Shown: one piece after another, positions 42,952 to 51,622 of the stretch | How the letters are laid out: every line of letters starts with the position of its first letter | Numbering within the stretch: the first letter of the stretch is position 1 | NCBI RefSeq assembly: GCF_020700235.1 | Contig: NZ_CP085301.1 | Location: 1,240,001-1,304,000, forward strand | Reading direction: 5' to 3' | From: Haladaptatus pallidirubidus | Lineage (GTDB): Archaea; Halobacteriota; Halobacteria; Halobacteriales; Haladaptataceae | Length of the DNA: 64,000 nt | Translations under genes and position numbers: made by a program | Notes under the pieces: model-generated | Databases searched by the model: none | Seen by the model: the letters and a program-made list of their open reading frames with translations, nothing else | Told to the model about the DNA's origin: nothing

Positions 42952-43947
42952 TCACAAGACGATGTAGAGCAGTGCGAGTACGCTCCCACTAACGACCACG
43001 AAACTCACCAGCACGACGGCAATCGGTTCGAATCCGGTGGTACGCAGCTCATCGAGTCGGAGTTCCAACCCCAATCCGGCGAATGCGAGCATGAACAGCC
43101 AGTTCGAAGCGTGTTTCAGCGATGTGACGTGAGTTGCATCGACGACGCCGACGTTGGCCAGAATCATCACGAACAAAAAGCCGAAGACGAACTTCGGAAA
43201 AGTTTGCCAGAGATGGTTCGCTCTTCCCGTTGTCGCTCCGGCGGTGGAATTTCGCAGATAGTACAAGGCGTATCCGGTCGCGGCGATGCCGATGAGCGCG
43301 TTTCGGGCCAGTTTGACCAATACCGCCCACTCCCCCGCCGTATCCGAAATCGAAAATCCGACCGCGGTTGCTGGCCCGGTGCTGAACATAGTCAGTCCCG
43401 CCCAAATTCCGAACACCTTGTCGGGGATGGAAAGCGCGTGCCCGAACGCGGGATAGGCGATGAGCGTCAGAGTGTCGAACAGAAGGACGGTTCCGGCGGC
43501 GTAGGCGATTTGGTTTTCGTTGGCGTCGATACTGCCAGCAACCGCGACGACCGCCGATACGCCGCAAATGCTCGACCCGGCGGCGAGCAGTGACCCTGTT
43601 TTCTCGGTGATACCAAAACAGTGGCGCGCGAGCAGTTCGACCGAGAAGACGGCGATGACGACCGTTCCAACGACGAGTAAAAGGAGAGTCGCCCCGGCGC
43701 TGACGACGCGGTCGAAGGCGACGCTAGCACCCATCAGGACGATTCCCGCCTCCAACCACAGTTTGTGGGTCTCGATTCCCGATTTCGCCCACTCCGGTTT
43801 CCCGATCGTGTTTCCGACGAGGACGCCGACCAAAATCGTTGCGATGAGATAATCGAGAAACGGGAGGGCGAGGGAAATCGTTCGTCCGAGGACGCCGATT
43901 GCAAAGAGAAGGAGGACGCCGAGAAAGAGATTGCTTCCGTTTCTCAT
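42952..43947 (-). CDS. YeiH family transporter
   Basis: 331 residues, about 10 hydrophobic segments. Family markers are GVLVGNTIGKPEWAKSGIE, LMGASVAF, SLLAAGSSICGVSAVVAV near residue 120, and AGLGLELRLDEL near the end. Such proteins are annotated as putative sulfate exporters, though transport has rarely been tested. A 40-residue membrane peptide gene lies 4 bases upstream in the same direction, probably cotranscribed. Confidence 0.85.
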   Translation of the reverse strand: MRNGSNLFLGVLLLFAIGVLGRTISLALPFLDYLIATILVGVLVGNTIGKPEWAKSGIETHKLWLEAGIVLMGASVAFDRVVSAGATLLLLVVGTVVIAVFSVELLARHCFGITEKTGSLLAAGSSICGVSAVVAVAGSIDANENQIAYAAGTVLLFDTLTLIAYPAFGHALSIPDKVFGIWAGLTMFSTGPATAVGFSISDTAGEWAVLVKLARNALIGIAATGYALYYLRNSTAGATTGRANHLWQTFPKFVFGFLFVMILANVGVVDATHVTSLKHASNWLFMLAFAGLGLELRLDELRTTGFEPIAVVLVSFVVVSGSVLALLYIVL

Positions 43948-43951
43948 CGTT

Positions 43952-44074
43952 TTACCACGGAATCGTCCCGCCTGCTAGCACGAAACAGAGAAAAAAGAGG
44001 CTGACGAGTACTGCTTGCCAGTCCCGGTCGAGACTCGCGACCCACTGCTGTAGTGCTGTAAACACTCGAATCAT
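43952..44074 (-). CDS. 40-residue membrane peptide upstream of the YeiH gene
   Basis: A short gene: ATG at 44074 and TAA at 43952-43954. The peptide reads MIRVFTALQQWVASLDRDWQ, then one hydrophobic helix (AVLVSLFFLCFVLAG), and ends GGTIPW. It ends 4 bases before the YeiH start, which strongly suggests coupled translation. Amphipathic start plus a single helix suggests a small accessory subunit of the transporter. It is too short for routine annotation. Confidence 0.6.
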   Translation of the reverse strand: MIRVFTALQQWVASLDRDWQAVLVSLFFLCFVLAGGTIPW

Positions 44075-44244
44075 GTATCTGTGTCCTTCACGGTCGTCTA
44101 ACTATTGTGTACCCAATTCGTACCGCCACGAATATATTCCCTTTCGTGGCGGCCAACGAGTCGTGTCAGCGTTCCACCCACTGTGACGGGGGATTTTGCT
44201 TCCGAATAGTCCCATTTTTACCCGCCCCTCTCCACGTTTCTCCC

Positions 44245-44571
44245 ATGACCGAGTTCGACCCCGAGAAGTTTGAAGACAAGTACGTTCATTACTTCAACGA
44301 ACTCCAGCGAGCGTACAAAAACGCCTTCAACCACATGAACGAGGAGTACGACTCGCAAATCATCCACGCCATCGACCAGCAGGTGTTGAACGAGAGCGAA
44401 CCGTTCTACGAGGGAAACGGCGATTTCCGCGTCGAACTGCCCGACGAGCCAGTTGACCGCGTGCAGGGGGTTCTCGTTGACGACGAGAAATTGGAAGAAC
44501 TCCTCGATATCTACGTCGAGCGAATCGAATCGGAACTCACCCTCGTGTTCGGTCTTCAATCGAGCGACTAA
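44245..44571 (+). CDS. Small haloarchaeal helical protein
   Basis: 108 residues, acidic, starting MTEFDPEKFEDKYVHYFNELQ. Helices YKNAFNHMNEEYDSQIIHAIDQQVL and KLEELLDIYVERIESEL are clear. I recall it as a haloarchaeal DUF5783-type family with no known function. A TATA-like box (CCATTTTTAC) 30 bases upstream supports the ATG at 44245. The NifU-like gene follows 106 bases downstream. Confidence 0.75.
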   Translation: MTEFDPEKFEDKYVHYFNELQRAYKNAFNHMNEEYDSQIIHAIDQQVLNESEPFYEGNGDFRVELPDEPVDRVQGVLVDDEKLEELLDIYVERIESELTLVFGLQSSD

Positions 44572-44677
44572 CGGTTGCGGCAAACGATGCGAAGACGCGG
44601 AACGACCGGCGAAAATCGCCGAATCCGATTCGTGGACAGTGGAAAGGCCTAAGGAGGCTGGAACCATACCACGCTAT

Positions 44678-45034
44678 ATGAGCACCGAAACTCAGGAAGA
44701 CGGCGACGACCTCGAAGAGCGGGTCAGCAACTTCCTGCGCCGTAACTTCCCGCAGATTCAGATGCACGGAGGCAGTGCCGCCATTCAGCACTTAGACCGT
44801 GAAACCGGCGAAGTAACCATCATGCTCGGCGGCGCGTGCAGTGGTTGTGGCATCTCCCCGATGACGATTCAGGCCATCAAAAGCCGAATGGTCAAAGAGA
44901 TTCCCGAAATCGAGAAGGTCAACGCCGACACCGGAATGGGCGGCGGCGGCGGCGGTGGCGGAATGAGTCCATCGTTCCCCGGCGAAACAAGCGACGACGG
45001 CGACGACGACGAAGGGCCGCAGGCTCCGTTCTAA
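44678..45034 (+). CDS. NifU C-terminal domain iron-sulfur protein
   Basis: 118 residues. The NifU/NFU domain has IQMHGGSAAIQHLD and the cluster-binding LGGACSGCGISPMT (CxxC near residue 57). It binds or transfers [4Fe-4S] clusters to apo-enzymes. Residues 87-96 are a run of Gly, then an acidic tail, both absent from shorter NfuA domains. The ATG at 44678 follows a weak purine-rich AAGGAGG at about 44651-44657, a Shine-Dalgarno-like element 21 bases upstream. Confidence 0.92.
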   Translation: MSTETQEDGDDLEERVSNFLRRNFPQIQMHGGSAAIQHLDRETGEVTIMLGGACSGCGISPMTIQAIKSRMVKEIPEIEKVNADTGMGGGGGGGGMSPSFPGETSDDGDDDEGPQAPF

Positions 45035-45115
45035 CACCAGTATTTTTAGTTTTCGGCCGATTCCACGTATGGAATCACGATATTTATCCCACCGGACGCT
45101 GTAGCAGGCGACAGT

Positions 45116-46618
45116 ATGACGAACGACGACGCCACGGCGAAGAACGTGGTATTCGTTGTGATGGATACGGTGCGTAAAGATCACCTGTCCGTCTACGGAT
45201 ACGACAAACCGACGACGCCGGGCCTCGAACGGTTTGCGGAGGACGCGACCGTCTTCGAGCAGGCAGTTGCCCCCGCCCCTTGGACTCTGCCGGTTCACGC
45301 CTCGCTGTTCACTGGTATGTATCCCAGCGAACACGGCGCGAGTCAGGAAAATCCATATCTCGAGGGTGCGACGACGCTCGCAGAAACGCTCTCTTCCGCC
45401 GGATACGACACCTCCTGTTATTCCTCGAACGCGTGGATAACGCCGTACACCCATCTTACGGATGGCTTCGACGACCAGGACAACTTCTTCGAAGTGATGC
45501 CCGGCGATTTCCTCTCCGGGCCGATGGCGAAGGCGTGGAAGCTGATGAACGACAACGAGAAACTCCGCACCGTCGCGGACAAACTCGTCAGTCTCGGCAA
45601 CGTCGCACACGAGTACCTCGCGAGCGGCGAGGGCGCGGACTCGAAGACGCCGCAAGTCATCGATCAGACCATCGAGTTCATCGACAACTCCGACGGGCCG
45701 TACTTCTCGTTCATCAACCTGATGGACGCCCATCTGCCGTATCATCCACCGAAGGAGTACCGCCAGCAGTTCGCGCCGAACGTCGATTCGACCAAGGTGT
45801 GCCAGAACTCGAAGGAGTTCAACTGTGGCGCGCGCGACATCAGCGACAAGGAATGGGACGCGATTCGCGGCCTCTACGACGCGGAAATCCGCCACATCGA
45901 CGACCAACTCCAGCGACTGTTCTCGTGGATGCAAGCGAACAACGAGTGGGACGACACGATGGTCGTCGTCTGCGCGGATCACGGCGAACTCCACGACGAA
46001 CACGACCTGTACGGCCACGAGTTCTGTATCTACGATCCGCTCATCAACGTGCCGCTGATGGTCAAACATCCGGAACTGGACGCCGACGTGAGCGACGAAC
46101 AGGTCGAACTCATCGACCTGTACCACACCGTCCTCGACCATGCGGGCGTTTCCGGATCACACTCGACCCGACCGCTCGACGAAGCGCGGTCGCTCCTTAA
46201 CCAAGACTATCGCTCCTTCGCGGAGGACGTGCCCGGCGACGGGGAGTGTGCCTTCGTGGAGTACTACCGCCCCGTCGTGGAGCTGAAACAACTCGAAGAG
46301 AAAGCCAAGCGCGCGAATATCACCCTCGACAAGGATTCGCGATTCTACTCGCGAATGCGTGCCGCCCGCCGTCCCGACGCCAAGTACATCCGTAACGAGC
46401 GAATCGCGGACGAATTCTACCACTTGGGCGAAGACCCCGACGAACTCCACAACGCTCGCGGCGAGGGGAGCGACGAGGAAGCCGAACTCGAATCGGCGCT
46501 CTCCGAGTTCGAAGAAACCGTCGGCGGCGAGTGGAACGAGGTCTCCGACGACGACGTATTGGGTGACATGAGCGACGACGCAAAAGACCGATTACAAGAC
46601 CTCGGTTACATCGACTAA
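45116..46618 (+). CDS. Alkaline-phosphatase-superfamily enzyme (annotated sulfatase) with Thr nucleophile
   Basis: 500 residues. NVVFVVMDTVRKDHLSVYGY is the metal-binding start (Asp17 as ligand). The nucleophile position reads PWTLPVHASLFTGMYPSEHG: Thr57 in place of the Cys or Ser that is made into formylglycine in true sulfatases. VVVCADHGELHDEHDLYGHE gives the second metal site (Asp, His). A Thr nucleophile is characteristic of phosphoglycerol and phosphoethanolamine transferases and phosphatases, so sulfatase activity is doubtful. The next gene, a flippase-like membrane protein, starts one base after the stop, so they are one operon and probably act together on a lipid or surface polymer. 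Confidence 0.82.
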   Translation: MTNDDATAKNVVFVVMDTVRKDHLSVYGYDKPTTPGLERFAEDATVFEQAVAPAPWTLPVHASLFTGMYPSEHGASQENPYLEGATTLAETLSSAGYDTSCYSSNAWITPYTHLTDGFDDQDNFFEVMPGDFLSGPMAKAWKLMNDNEKLRTVADKLVSLGNVAHEYLASGEGADSKTPQVIDQTIEFIDNSDGPYFSFINLMDAHLPYHPPKEYRQQFAPNVDSTKVCQNSKEFNCGARDISDKEWDAIRGLYDAEIRHIDDQLQRLFSWMQANNEWDDTMVVVCADHGELHDEHDLYGHEFCIYDPLINVPLMVKHPELDADVSDEQVELIDLYHTVLDHAGVSGSHSTRPLDEARSLLNQDYRSFAEDVPGDGECAFVEYYRPVVELKQLEEKAKRANITLDKDSRFYSRMRAARRPDAKYIRNERIADEFYHLGEDPDELHNARGEGSDEEAELESALSEFEETVGGEWNEVSDDDVLGDMSDDAKDRLQDLGYID

Positions 46619-46619
46619 C

Positions 46620-47666
46620 GTGACTGACGAGTCGGCACCGGACGGCGGCGAAGCGCTGTCCGAAGGTCTTTCGCAACGCTTGAGTACCGGAAAGCTACTG
46701 CTGGGGTTCATCGCCGCGGGTATTCTTCTGTACCTGCTCGTCGTCGTCGCCGGGTGGCGACGCGTCATCTCTGCTCTCCAAGGGGCGGATTACACGTGGG
46801 TTTGGATTGCCTGCGTCTCCACAATCGTCGGGTTGGCCGCGTGGGGAAAAGCGTGGCAAATCGTTCTCGCAGTGCTCGACATCGAAGTGAAGTTCAAACG
46901 TCTCGTCGTGACGTACTTCGCGGCGACGTTCGCCAACTACGTCACGCCGCTCGGACAAGCGGGCGGCGAGCCGTTCATCGCCTATATCCTGTCGCGGGAT
47001 ACGGAAGCGAGCTACGAGGATAGCCTCGCCAGCGTCGTGACGGCAGACTTACTCAACCTCCTACCGTTTTTCAACTTCGCGGCGCTCGGCTTGAGCTATC
47101 TCCTGTTGCAGGCGTCGCTCCCTGACAATGCGAAGACGCTCGCGCAAGGTCTCGTCGTGCTGGCGTTCGGCGTTCCGGCGATAGCCTACGCAGGATGGCG
47201 TTTCCGCGAGCGCGTCGAAACGCTCGTCCTTCGGCTTGCCCGTCCGTTCGCCACTCGCACGAACCGCATCACGGTCGACGGCATTCGGGCTCGAATCGAG
47301 CGATTCTACGCGTCATTGGAGCGAATCGCGGACGAACCACGCGAACTGCTGTTCGCGCTCGTGTTTTCCTACACCGGATGGGTTTTCTTTGCCCTGCCGC
47401 TGTACTTCGCCGGGCGGTCGCTCGGATTGCCGCTCAGCCTCCTACTGGTGCTGTTCATCGTTCCGGCCAGCACGCTGGCCGGATTGACGCCGACGCCGGG
47501 CGGACTGGCGGGTGTCGAAGCGGCGCTGGTCGTCCTCATCGTCGGACTCGCGCCGATTACGACCGGGTCGGCGGTCGCGGCGACCCTCATCTACCGTTTT
47601 GCGAGTTACTGGTTCGTTCTCGTAATCGGCGGTCTCGCGGCGCTGTTCGTCATCATGCGGTCTTGA
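46620..47666 (+). CDS. Flippase-like integral membrane protein (LPG synthase TM-region family)
   Basis: 348 residues with about eight hydrophobic segments; start is GTG at 46620. The family (UPF0104, lysylphosphatidylglycerol synthase transmembrane region) is recognised by FANYVTPLGQAGGEPFIAYIL near residue 100 and the C-terminal PASTLAGLTPTPGGLAGVEAALV. Such proteins are thought to move lipid-linked sugars or phospholipids; one haloarchaeal relative, AglD, is needed for N-glycosylation. The coupled phosphatase-like gene upstream suggests a joint role in lipid or glycan modification. Confidence 0.88.
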   Translation: MTDESAPDGGEALSEGLSQRLSTGKLLLGFIAAGILLYLLVVVAGWRRVISALQGADYTWVWIACVSTIVGLAAWGKAWQIVLAVLDIEVKFKRLVVTYFAATFANYVTPLGQAGGEPFIAYILSRDTEASYEDSLASVVTADLLNLLPFFNFAALGLSYLLLQASLPDNAKTLAQGLVVLAFGVPAIAYAGWRFRERVETLVLRLARPFATRTNRITVDGIRARIERFYASLERIADEPRELLFALVFSYTGWVFFALPLYFAGRSLGLPLSLLLVLFIVPASTLAGLTPTPGGLAGVEAALVVLIVGLAPITTGSAVAATLIYRFASYWFVLVIGGLAALFVIMRS

Positions 47667-47678
47667 CGTCCTACTCTC

Positions 47679-48572
47679 TCATCCGTTCGTCCGTTCCCAC
47701 GTTTTCACGAGTCCCGACAGCGTTCGGTTCACCGGCGTTTCGACACCGTATCTCTCTCCCCGAGCGACGACGTAGCCGTTTATCGCTTCGATTTCCGTTT
47801 TCCGACCAGCTTCGACGTCTTGATGCATGGACGAGACGTTCGAGACGGTCGCAGACGCGACCGTCTCGACGGCAGAAACGGTATCCTCGTCGGTGAGCTC
47901 GACGCCGTCCGCGCGAGCAACGCGCGCTGTTTCGCGGGCCGCAGTCGCGGCGATTTCGCTGGCGTCACCGGAAAGCACGGTACCGTTTTCCACCCGAGAG
48001 AGAGCAGTTACCGGGTTGATTCCGGCGTTCACCGCGAGTTTTTCCCACAGCCGTCGCGGCATGTCGTCTGCGATTTCCGTCTCGATTCCGGCGGTCGTGA
48101 ACGCTTCTCCGATTGTTCGTGCTGTCTCGGAGTCGCCGCCCTCTCTCGCCCCGAGGGCGATTTCACCGACTCCCGTGCATTCGACCGTTCCGGGCTCGGT
48201 CAGCACCGCGCCGTAGCTCGCCGTTCCGGCGAGAATCGGGCAGTCGAGATAGTCGGCGAGAACATCTTCGTTACCCATCCCGTTCTGGAGCGAGAGCACG
48301 GCGTCGAACTCGCCGGTCGCCAACTGTCGGCCTGCGGTTTCCGTTTGAAACGCTTTGACGGTCACGATGGCGCAATTGGCCCGCAGTTCGCGCTCGTCAC
48401 CGGTCGCGCTCGGATGGACTCGAAAATCGAACGCACCGCCGACCCGAAGGCCGGATTCGCGTACCTCCGTCGCGTGAGGGTCGCGGGCGACGAAGGTAAC
48501 CCTGTGTTCTCGGGCGAGCAAACCGCCGATGAGACTTCCGAGACTTCCCGCACCGAACACGACGATTTCCAT
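47679..48572 (-). CDS. panE: Ketopantoate reductase
   Basis: 297 residues; NADPH-dependent reduction of 2-dehydropantoate to pantoate in coenzyme A synthesis. The dinucleotide-binding GAGSLGSLIGG is at residues 7-17; the conserved lysine is in VTVKAFQT; and a second conserved lysine is in RRLWEKLAVNAGINPVTAL near residue 180. C-terminal SSMHQDVEAGRKTEIEAINGYV is the substrate loop. It is convergent with the flippase gene with a 12-base gap. Confidence 0.92.
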   Translation of the reverse strand: MEIVVFGAGSLGSLIGGLLAREHRVTFVARDPHATEVRESGLRVGGAFDFRVHPSATGDERELRANCAIVTVKAFQTETAGRQLATGEFDAVLSLQNGMGNEDVLADYLDCPILAGTASYGAVLTEPGTVECTGVGEIALGAREGGDSETARTIGEAFTTAGIETEIADDMPRRLWEKLAVNAGINPVTALSRVENGTVLSGDASEIAATAARETARVARADGVELTDEDTVSAVETVASATVSNVSSMHQDVEAGRKTEIEAINGYVVARGERYGVETPVNRTLSGLVKTWERTNG

Positions 48573-48636
48573 ATCCGACCGAAGTGGTGGGAGATGAAAA
48601 ACTCAGTCTTCTGTTCAGTACTCTTTCGTCGAGGAT

Positions 48637-48960
48637 TCAGTCTTCTGTCCAGTAGTAGAGGTCTTCTTTCTGCACGCCGCAGTTCGGGCAGTTGTCGGGG
48701 AGACCGTCGTCCAAATCACCCATCTCGCCGCAGTTCGCGCAACGCCACATCAACTCCGCTTCGCCGAACTCGTGTCCGGAACGCGCGTGACTGACGGAGA
48801 GGGCTTCGTATCCCTCCCGCATCGTAACGTAAAAACCCCCTTCGTCGAAGCCGCGGATGGTTCCGAGTTTGGCTCCCTCACTATCGTAAATATCCTGCCC
48901 GAGTTCGATTTTTTCGATGTCCGTTTCCTCGTCCGGCCGCTCGCCAGAATCGCTCACCAT
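48637..48960 (-). CDS. Rubredoxin-like zinc protein with PRC-type N-terminus
   Basis: 107 residues from the ATG at 48960. The first half (IELGQDIYDSEGAKLGTIRGFDEGGFYVT) resembles a PRC-barrel-like beta domain. The second half has two CxxC knuckles (CANCGEMG and CPNCGVQKE), a rubredoxin or zinc-ribbon pattern. I recall it as a haloarchaeal DUF7130-type family. It may bind iron or zinc; whether it is a redox carrier is not known. The upstream in-frame region has no support. Confidence 0.75.
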   Translation of the reverse strand: MVSDSGERPDEETDIEKIELGQDIYDSEGAKLGTIRGFDEGGFYVTMREGYEALSVSHARSGHEFGEAELMWRCANCGEMGDLDDGLPDNCPNCGVQKEDLYYWTED

Positions 48961-49179
48961 GTGGAATAAATCGTCGTTCTTCGTCTTAAATCCGACCGCC
49001 GTACAATATTCAGCACTGAAAGCTCTGTTCTCTATCCCGCACCCGAAACATACACGACGGCCCTCATAGTTCACGTTAACCGAAACGATCCACGTCAACC
49101 GCAATTGTCCACATCTGCTTGCATTGGCAAGCATCAGGCTCAGGCACGCGTTTCTCTAACGGATTATTGCCAGAAGAAT

Positions 49180-49521
49180 ATGACGGATGCCAATCTCGAT
49201 ACGGAACACAGTCGAGTGACGACGAACCACCGGACTATCAGGCAGTGGGTCGAGAAAAACGACGGCAGTCCCGCCGTGGAAAAACCGGGAGGGAAGGGCA
49301 TTACCATCCCTCGTATTCTGTTTCCAGGCGATTCGACCGATGAAAACTCTCCGGACAGTGCGAGTAGCGAAAGCGACAAATCGCCGGTTTCGTGGAGGCG
49401 GTGGTTCGACGCGTTCGAATCCGGCGACTTCGCGTTCGCCTATCAGGAACGAACCGCCGACGGCGATGCAGGTCGCTTTTACAAACTCGTCGATAGAACG
49501 ACGGCTAGAGAACACGCTTGA
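49180..49521 (+). CDS. Small haloarchaeal protein of unknown function
   Basis: 113 residues from the ATG at 49180. The N-terminus TTNHRTIRQWVEKNDGSPAV and the C-terminal RRWFDAFESGDFAFAYQE and RFYKLVDRTTA match a conserved haloarchaeal pattern that I recall without a function. A central Ser/Asp-rich linker joins the two parts. It ends 48 bases before the pheA start, and may share its transcript. Confidence 0.7.
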   Translation: MTDANLDTEHSRVTTNHRTIRQWVEKNDGSPAVEKPGGKGITIPRILFPGDSTDENSPDSASSESDKSPVSWRRWFDAFESGDFAFAYQERTADGDAGRFYKLVDRTTAREHA

Positions 49522-49569
49522 TTTGCCGCCCCCGACGCGCTTTTGCCCGCTGAACAGAGATTCCTCCGC

Positions 49570-50382
49570 ATGAAGGCAGTTACACTCGGCCCGGCGGGAA
49601 CCTACTCACATCGTGCCGCCCGCGCAGTCGCGGACGACGTTTCGTTCCGCGAATCGGTCACATCTATCGTGGAATCGGTCGCCGACGGCGAGTATTTCCG
49701 CGGCGTCGTCCCAATCGAGAACAGCATCGAAGGAAGCGTCACGACCACGCTCGACGCCCTCGCTGAAAACGACGTCGCCGTCGTCCGCGAGCTCGTGACG
49801 CCGATTCGTCACGCCTTGATTTCTCAAACCGGCGACTTCGAGACGGTCGCCAGCCACGCACAAGCGCTCGCGCAGTGTCGGGCCTACCTCGAATCGGAGC
49901 ACCCTGACGCGAATCGGGAGGCGGTCGCCAGCACCGCTCGCGGCGTCGAACGCGCCCGCGAAGACTCCTCCGTGGCGGCGATTGCCCACCCGGACAACGC
50001 CGAGGAGCTAACCGTTCTCGCAGAGGACATTCAGGAACGAACTTCGAACTCGACCCGGTTTTTCGTCGTCGCACCCGAAAGCGAACGCTCGCGTGCAGGT
50101 GGCAAAACCTCGCTCGTTGTCTACCCCAGCGCGAACTATCCCGGACTTCTCCTCTCGCTCCTCGAACCGTTCGCGGAACGCGACATCAATCTTACTCGCG
50201 TCGAATCGCGTCCGAGCGGCGAACGTCTCGGGGATTACGTTTTCCACGTCGATTTCGAAGCGGGACTGTACGAGAGCCGAACCGAAGAGGCGCTCGCGGA
50301 AGTCGAAGCGCTCGCCGAACGCGGCTGGGTTCGAAAACTCGGCTCCTACGACACGGAACACGTCCTGTTCGGTTCCGAGTGA
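49570..50382 (+). CDS. pheA: Prephenate dehydratase
   Basis: 270 residues; forms phenylpyruvate from prephenate on the way to phenylalanine. LGPAGTYSHRAA at the start, VPIENSIEGSV near residue 55, the catalytic NSTRFFVV (TRF) near residue 166 and the ACT-domain ESRPSGERLGDYVF with the Phe-binding ESRP motif near residue 216 are clear. There is no fused chorismate mutase. A TATA-like box is not obvious; it may be read with the gene upstream. Confidence 0.94.
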   Translation: MKAVTLGPAGTYSHRAARAVADDVSFRESVTSIVESVADGEYFRGVVPIENSIEGSVTTTLDALAENDVAVVRELVTPIRHALISQTGDFETVASHAQALAQCRAYLESEHPDANREAVASTARGVERAREDSSVAAIAHPDNAEELTVLAEDIQERTSNSTRFFVVAPESERSRAGGKTSLVVYPSANYPGLLLSLLEPFAERDINLTRVESRPSGERLGDYVFHVDFEAGLYESRTEEALAEVEALAERGWVRKLGSYDTEHVLFGSE

Positions 50383-50475
50383 CCGTTCGGTCGGGCGCTG
50401 TTCAAGTCGTCTCGCCGTTCGACTCGGCGTGAATTTTTAAGCGTTAGCGCGTTGAATGGATTCACAGGTGAGAGT

Positions 50476-50910
50476 ATGTCACGACGAAAAAACCCGTTCG
50501 ATGAATTAGAGGAGATGTTCGAGCGAATGAGCAGGCAGTTCGATGAGATGGGCGGACAGTTCAGCGGCGGAATGAACTGGCAAACCGGCGGCGTCTCCGT
50601 CGATGTGGTCGATAACGACGACGAGTACGTCGTCACCGCCGACCTGCCCGGATTCGAAAAAGACGACCTCGACATCACGCTTCAGGAGAATCGCCTTCGA
50701 ATCTCTGCTGAACACGAATCGGAAATCGAGGAGGAGAGCGAGGAGTATCTCCGGCAGGAACGAAGTCAGCGGTCGGTCAGTCGCACCGTCTCGCTCCCCG
50801 ACCCGGTGGACGAATCGAACGTTTCTGCCGAGTACCGAAACGGCGTGCTGACGGTGAGTCTCCCGAAAATCGGCGAAAGCGACGATTCGCACAACATCGA
50901 AGTCAACTAA
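50476..50910 (+). CDS. Hsp20 family small heat-shock protein
   Basis: 144 residues. An N-terminal helical region (PFDELEEMFERMSRQFDEM) precedes the alpha-crystallin domain (VDVVDNDDEYVVTADLPGF, then LRISAEHESE, RTVSLPDPVDESNVSAEYRNGVLTVSLPK). It binds unfolding proteins without ATP. The C-terminal IxI-type anchor is weak (ENIEV region reads HNIEVN). A TATA-like TTTTTAA at about 50434-50440 gives a start a few bases before the ATG at 50476, suiting heat-inducible leaderless expression. Confidence 0.93.
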   Translation: MSRRKNPFDELEEMFERMSRQFDEMGGQFSGGMNWQTGGVSVDVVDNDDEYVVTADLPGFEKDDLDITLQENRLRISAEHESEIEEESEEYLRQERSQRSVSRTVSLPDPVDESNVSAEYRNGVLTVSLPKIGESDDSHNIEVN

Positions 50911-51001
50911 TCTCGACTCCGCAGACCGCGATTGTAACCCCCCATGATTTCGGCGACAGACAACCACAAACGGCTTGCCGCTTCGAGCGTAATCGCCGGA
51001 T

Positions 51002-51454
51002 ATGACGCTCGAAGCAGGTGACAACGCGCCCGCGGTGACCGCGAACAATCAGCACGGCGAGACGCTTTCGCCCGATTTCGAAGCGCCTACCGTCGTGTAC
51101 TTTTATCCCCGCGACGACACGCCGGGGTGCACCGTCGAAGCGAAGCAGTTCGACGCGGAACTGGAGTCGTACCGCGATGCAGGCGCGACGGTGTACGGCG
51201 TTTCGACCGACGACGTGGAAAGCCACGAAGCCTTCGCCGAGAAGTTCGACCTCGGATTCGACCTGTTGGCCGACCCCGACGGTGAGATTGCCGATGCCTT
51301 CGGCGTGGAAGTCGAGAACGACTTTACCCCGAGGACAACGTTCGTTCTCGCCGACGGTGAGGTGGAAGCGGTTTACGGCAGCGTCGATCCGGACGGACAC
51401 GCTCGGGAAGTGCTGTCGGATATGCTCGACGACGAACTCGTGGTTTTGGAGTAG
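51002..51454 (+). CDS. bcp: Peroxiredoxin (BCP type)
   Basis: 150-residue thiol peroxidase. FYPRDDTPGCTVEAKQF carries the peroxidatic Cys near residue 41; no obvious resolving Cys lies five residues later, so it may be a one-Cys or atypical type. VYGVSTDDVESHEAFAEKF and NDFTPRTTFVLADGEV complete the fold. It detoxifies peroxides in the cytoplasm. The ATG at 51002 follows by 2-8 bases a probable start point. Confidence 0.92.
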   Translation: MTLEAGDNAPAVTANNQHGETLSPDFEAPTVVYFYPRDDTPGCTVEAKQFDAELESYRDAGATVYGVSTDDVESHEAFAEKFDLGFDLLADPDGEIADAFGVEVENDFTPRTTFVLADGEVEAVYGSVDPDGHAREVLSDMLDDELVVLE

Positions 51455-51622
51455 GGGCGATTTCCTGAACGTTGTTTTAATCGGGTTCTAATACTGGCAA
51501 TAGACCTCTTCACAGTAATCGCACCGACAGCAACGGCTAGTTGCACGGTACAAAATAATCCCTCGGAAATCTATCCCGAACGAAAAAATAACTCCCCCAC
51601 GTCGCCCGAAAATCCCGCCTCA

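Noticed and set aside
49020..49135. N-terminal extension of the rubredoxin-like gene to 49134
   Set aside because: The extra residues are Cys/Arg-rich with no family match; the ATG at 48960 begins the recognisable domain.
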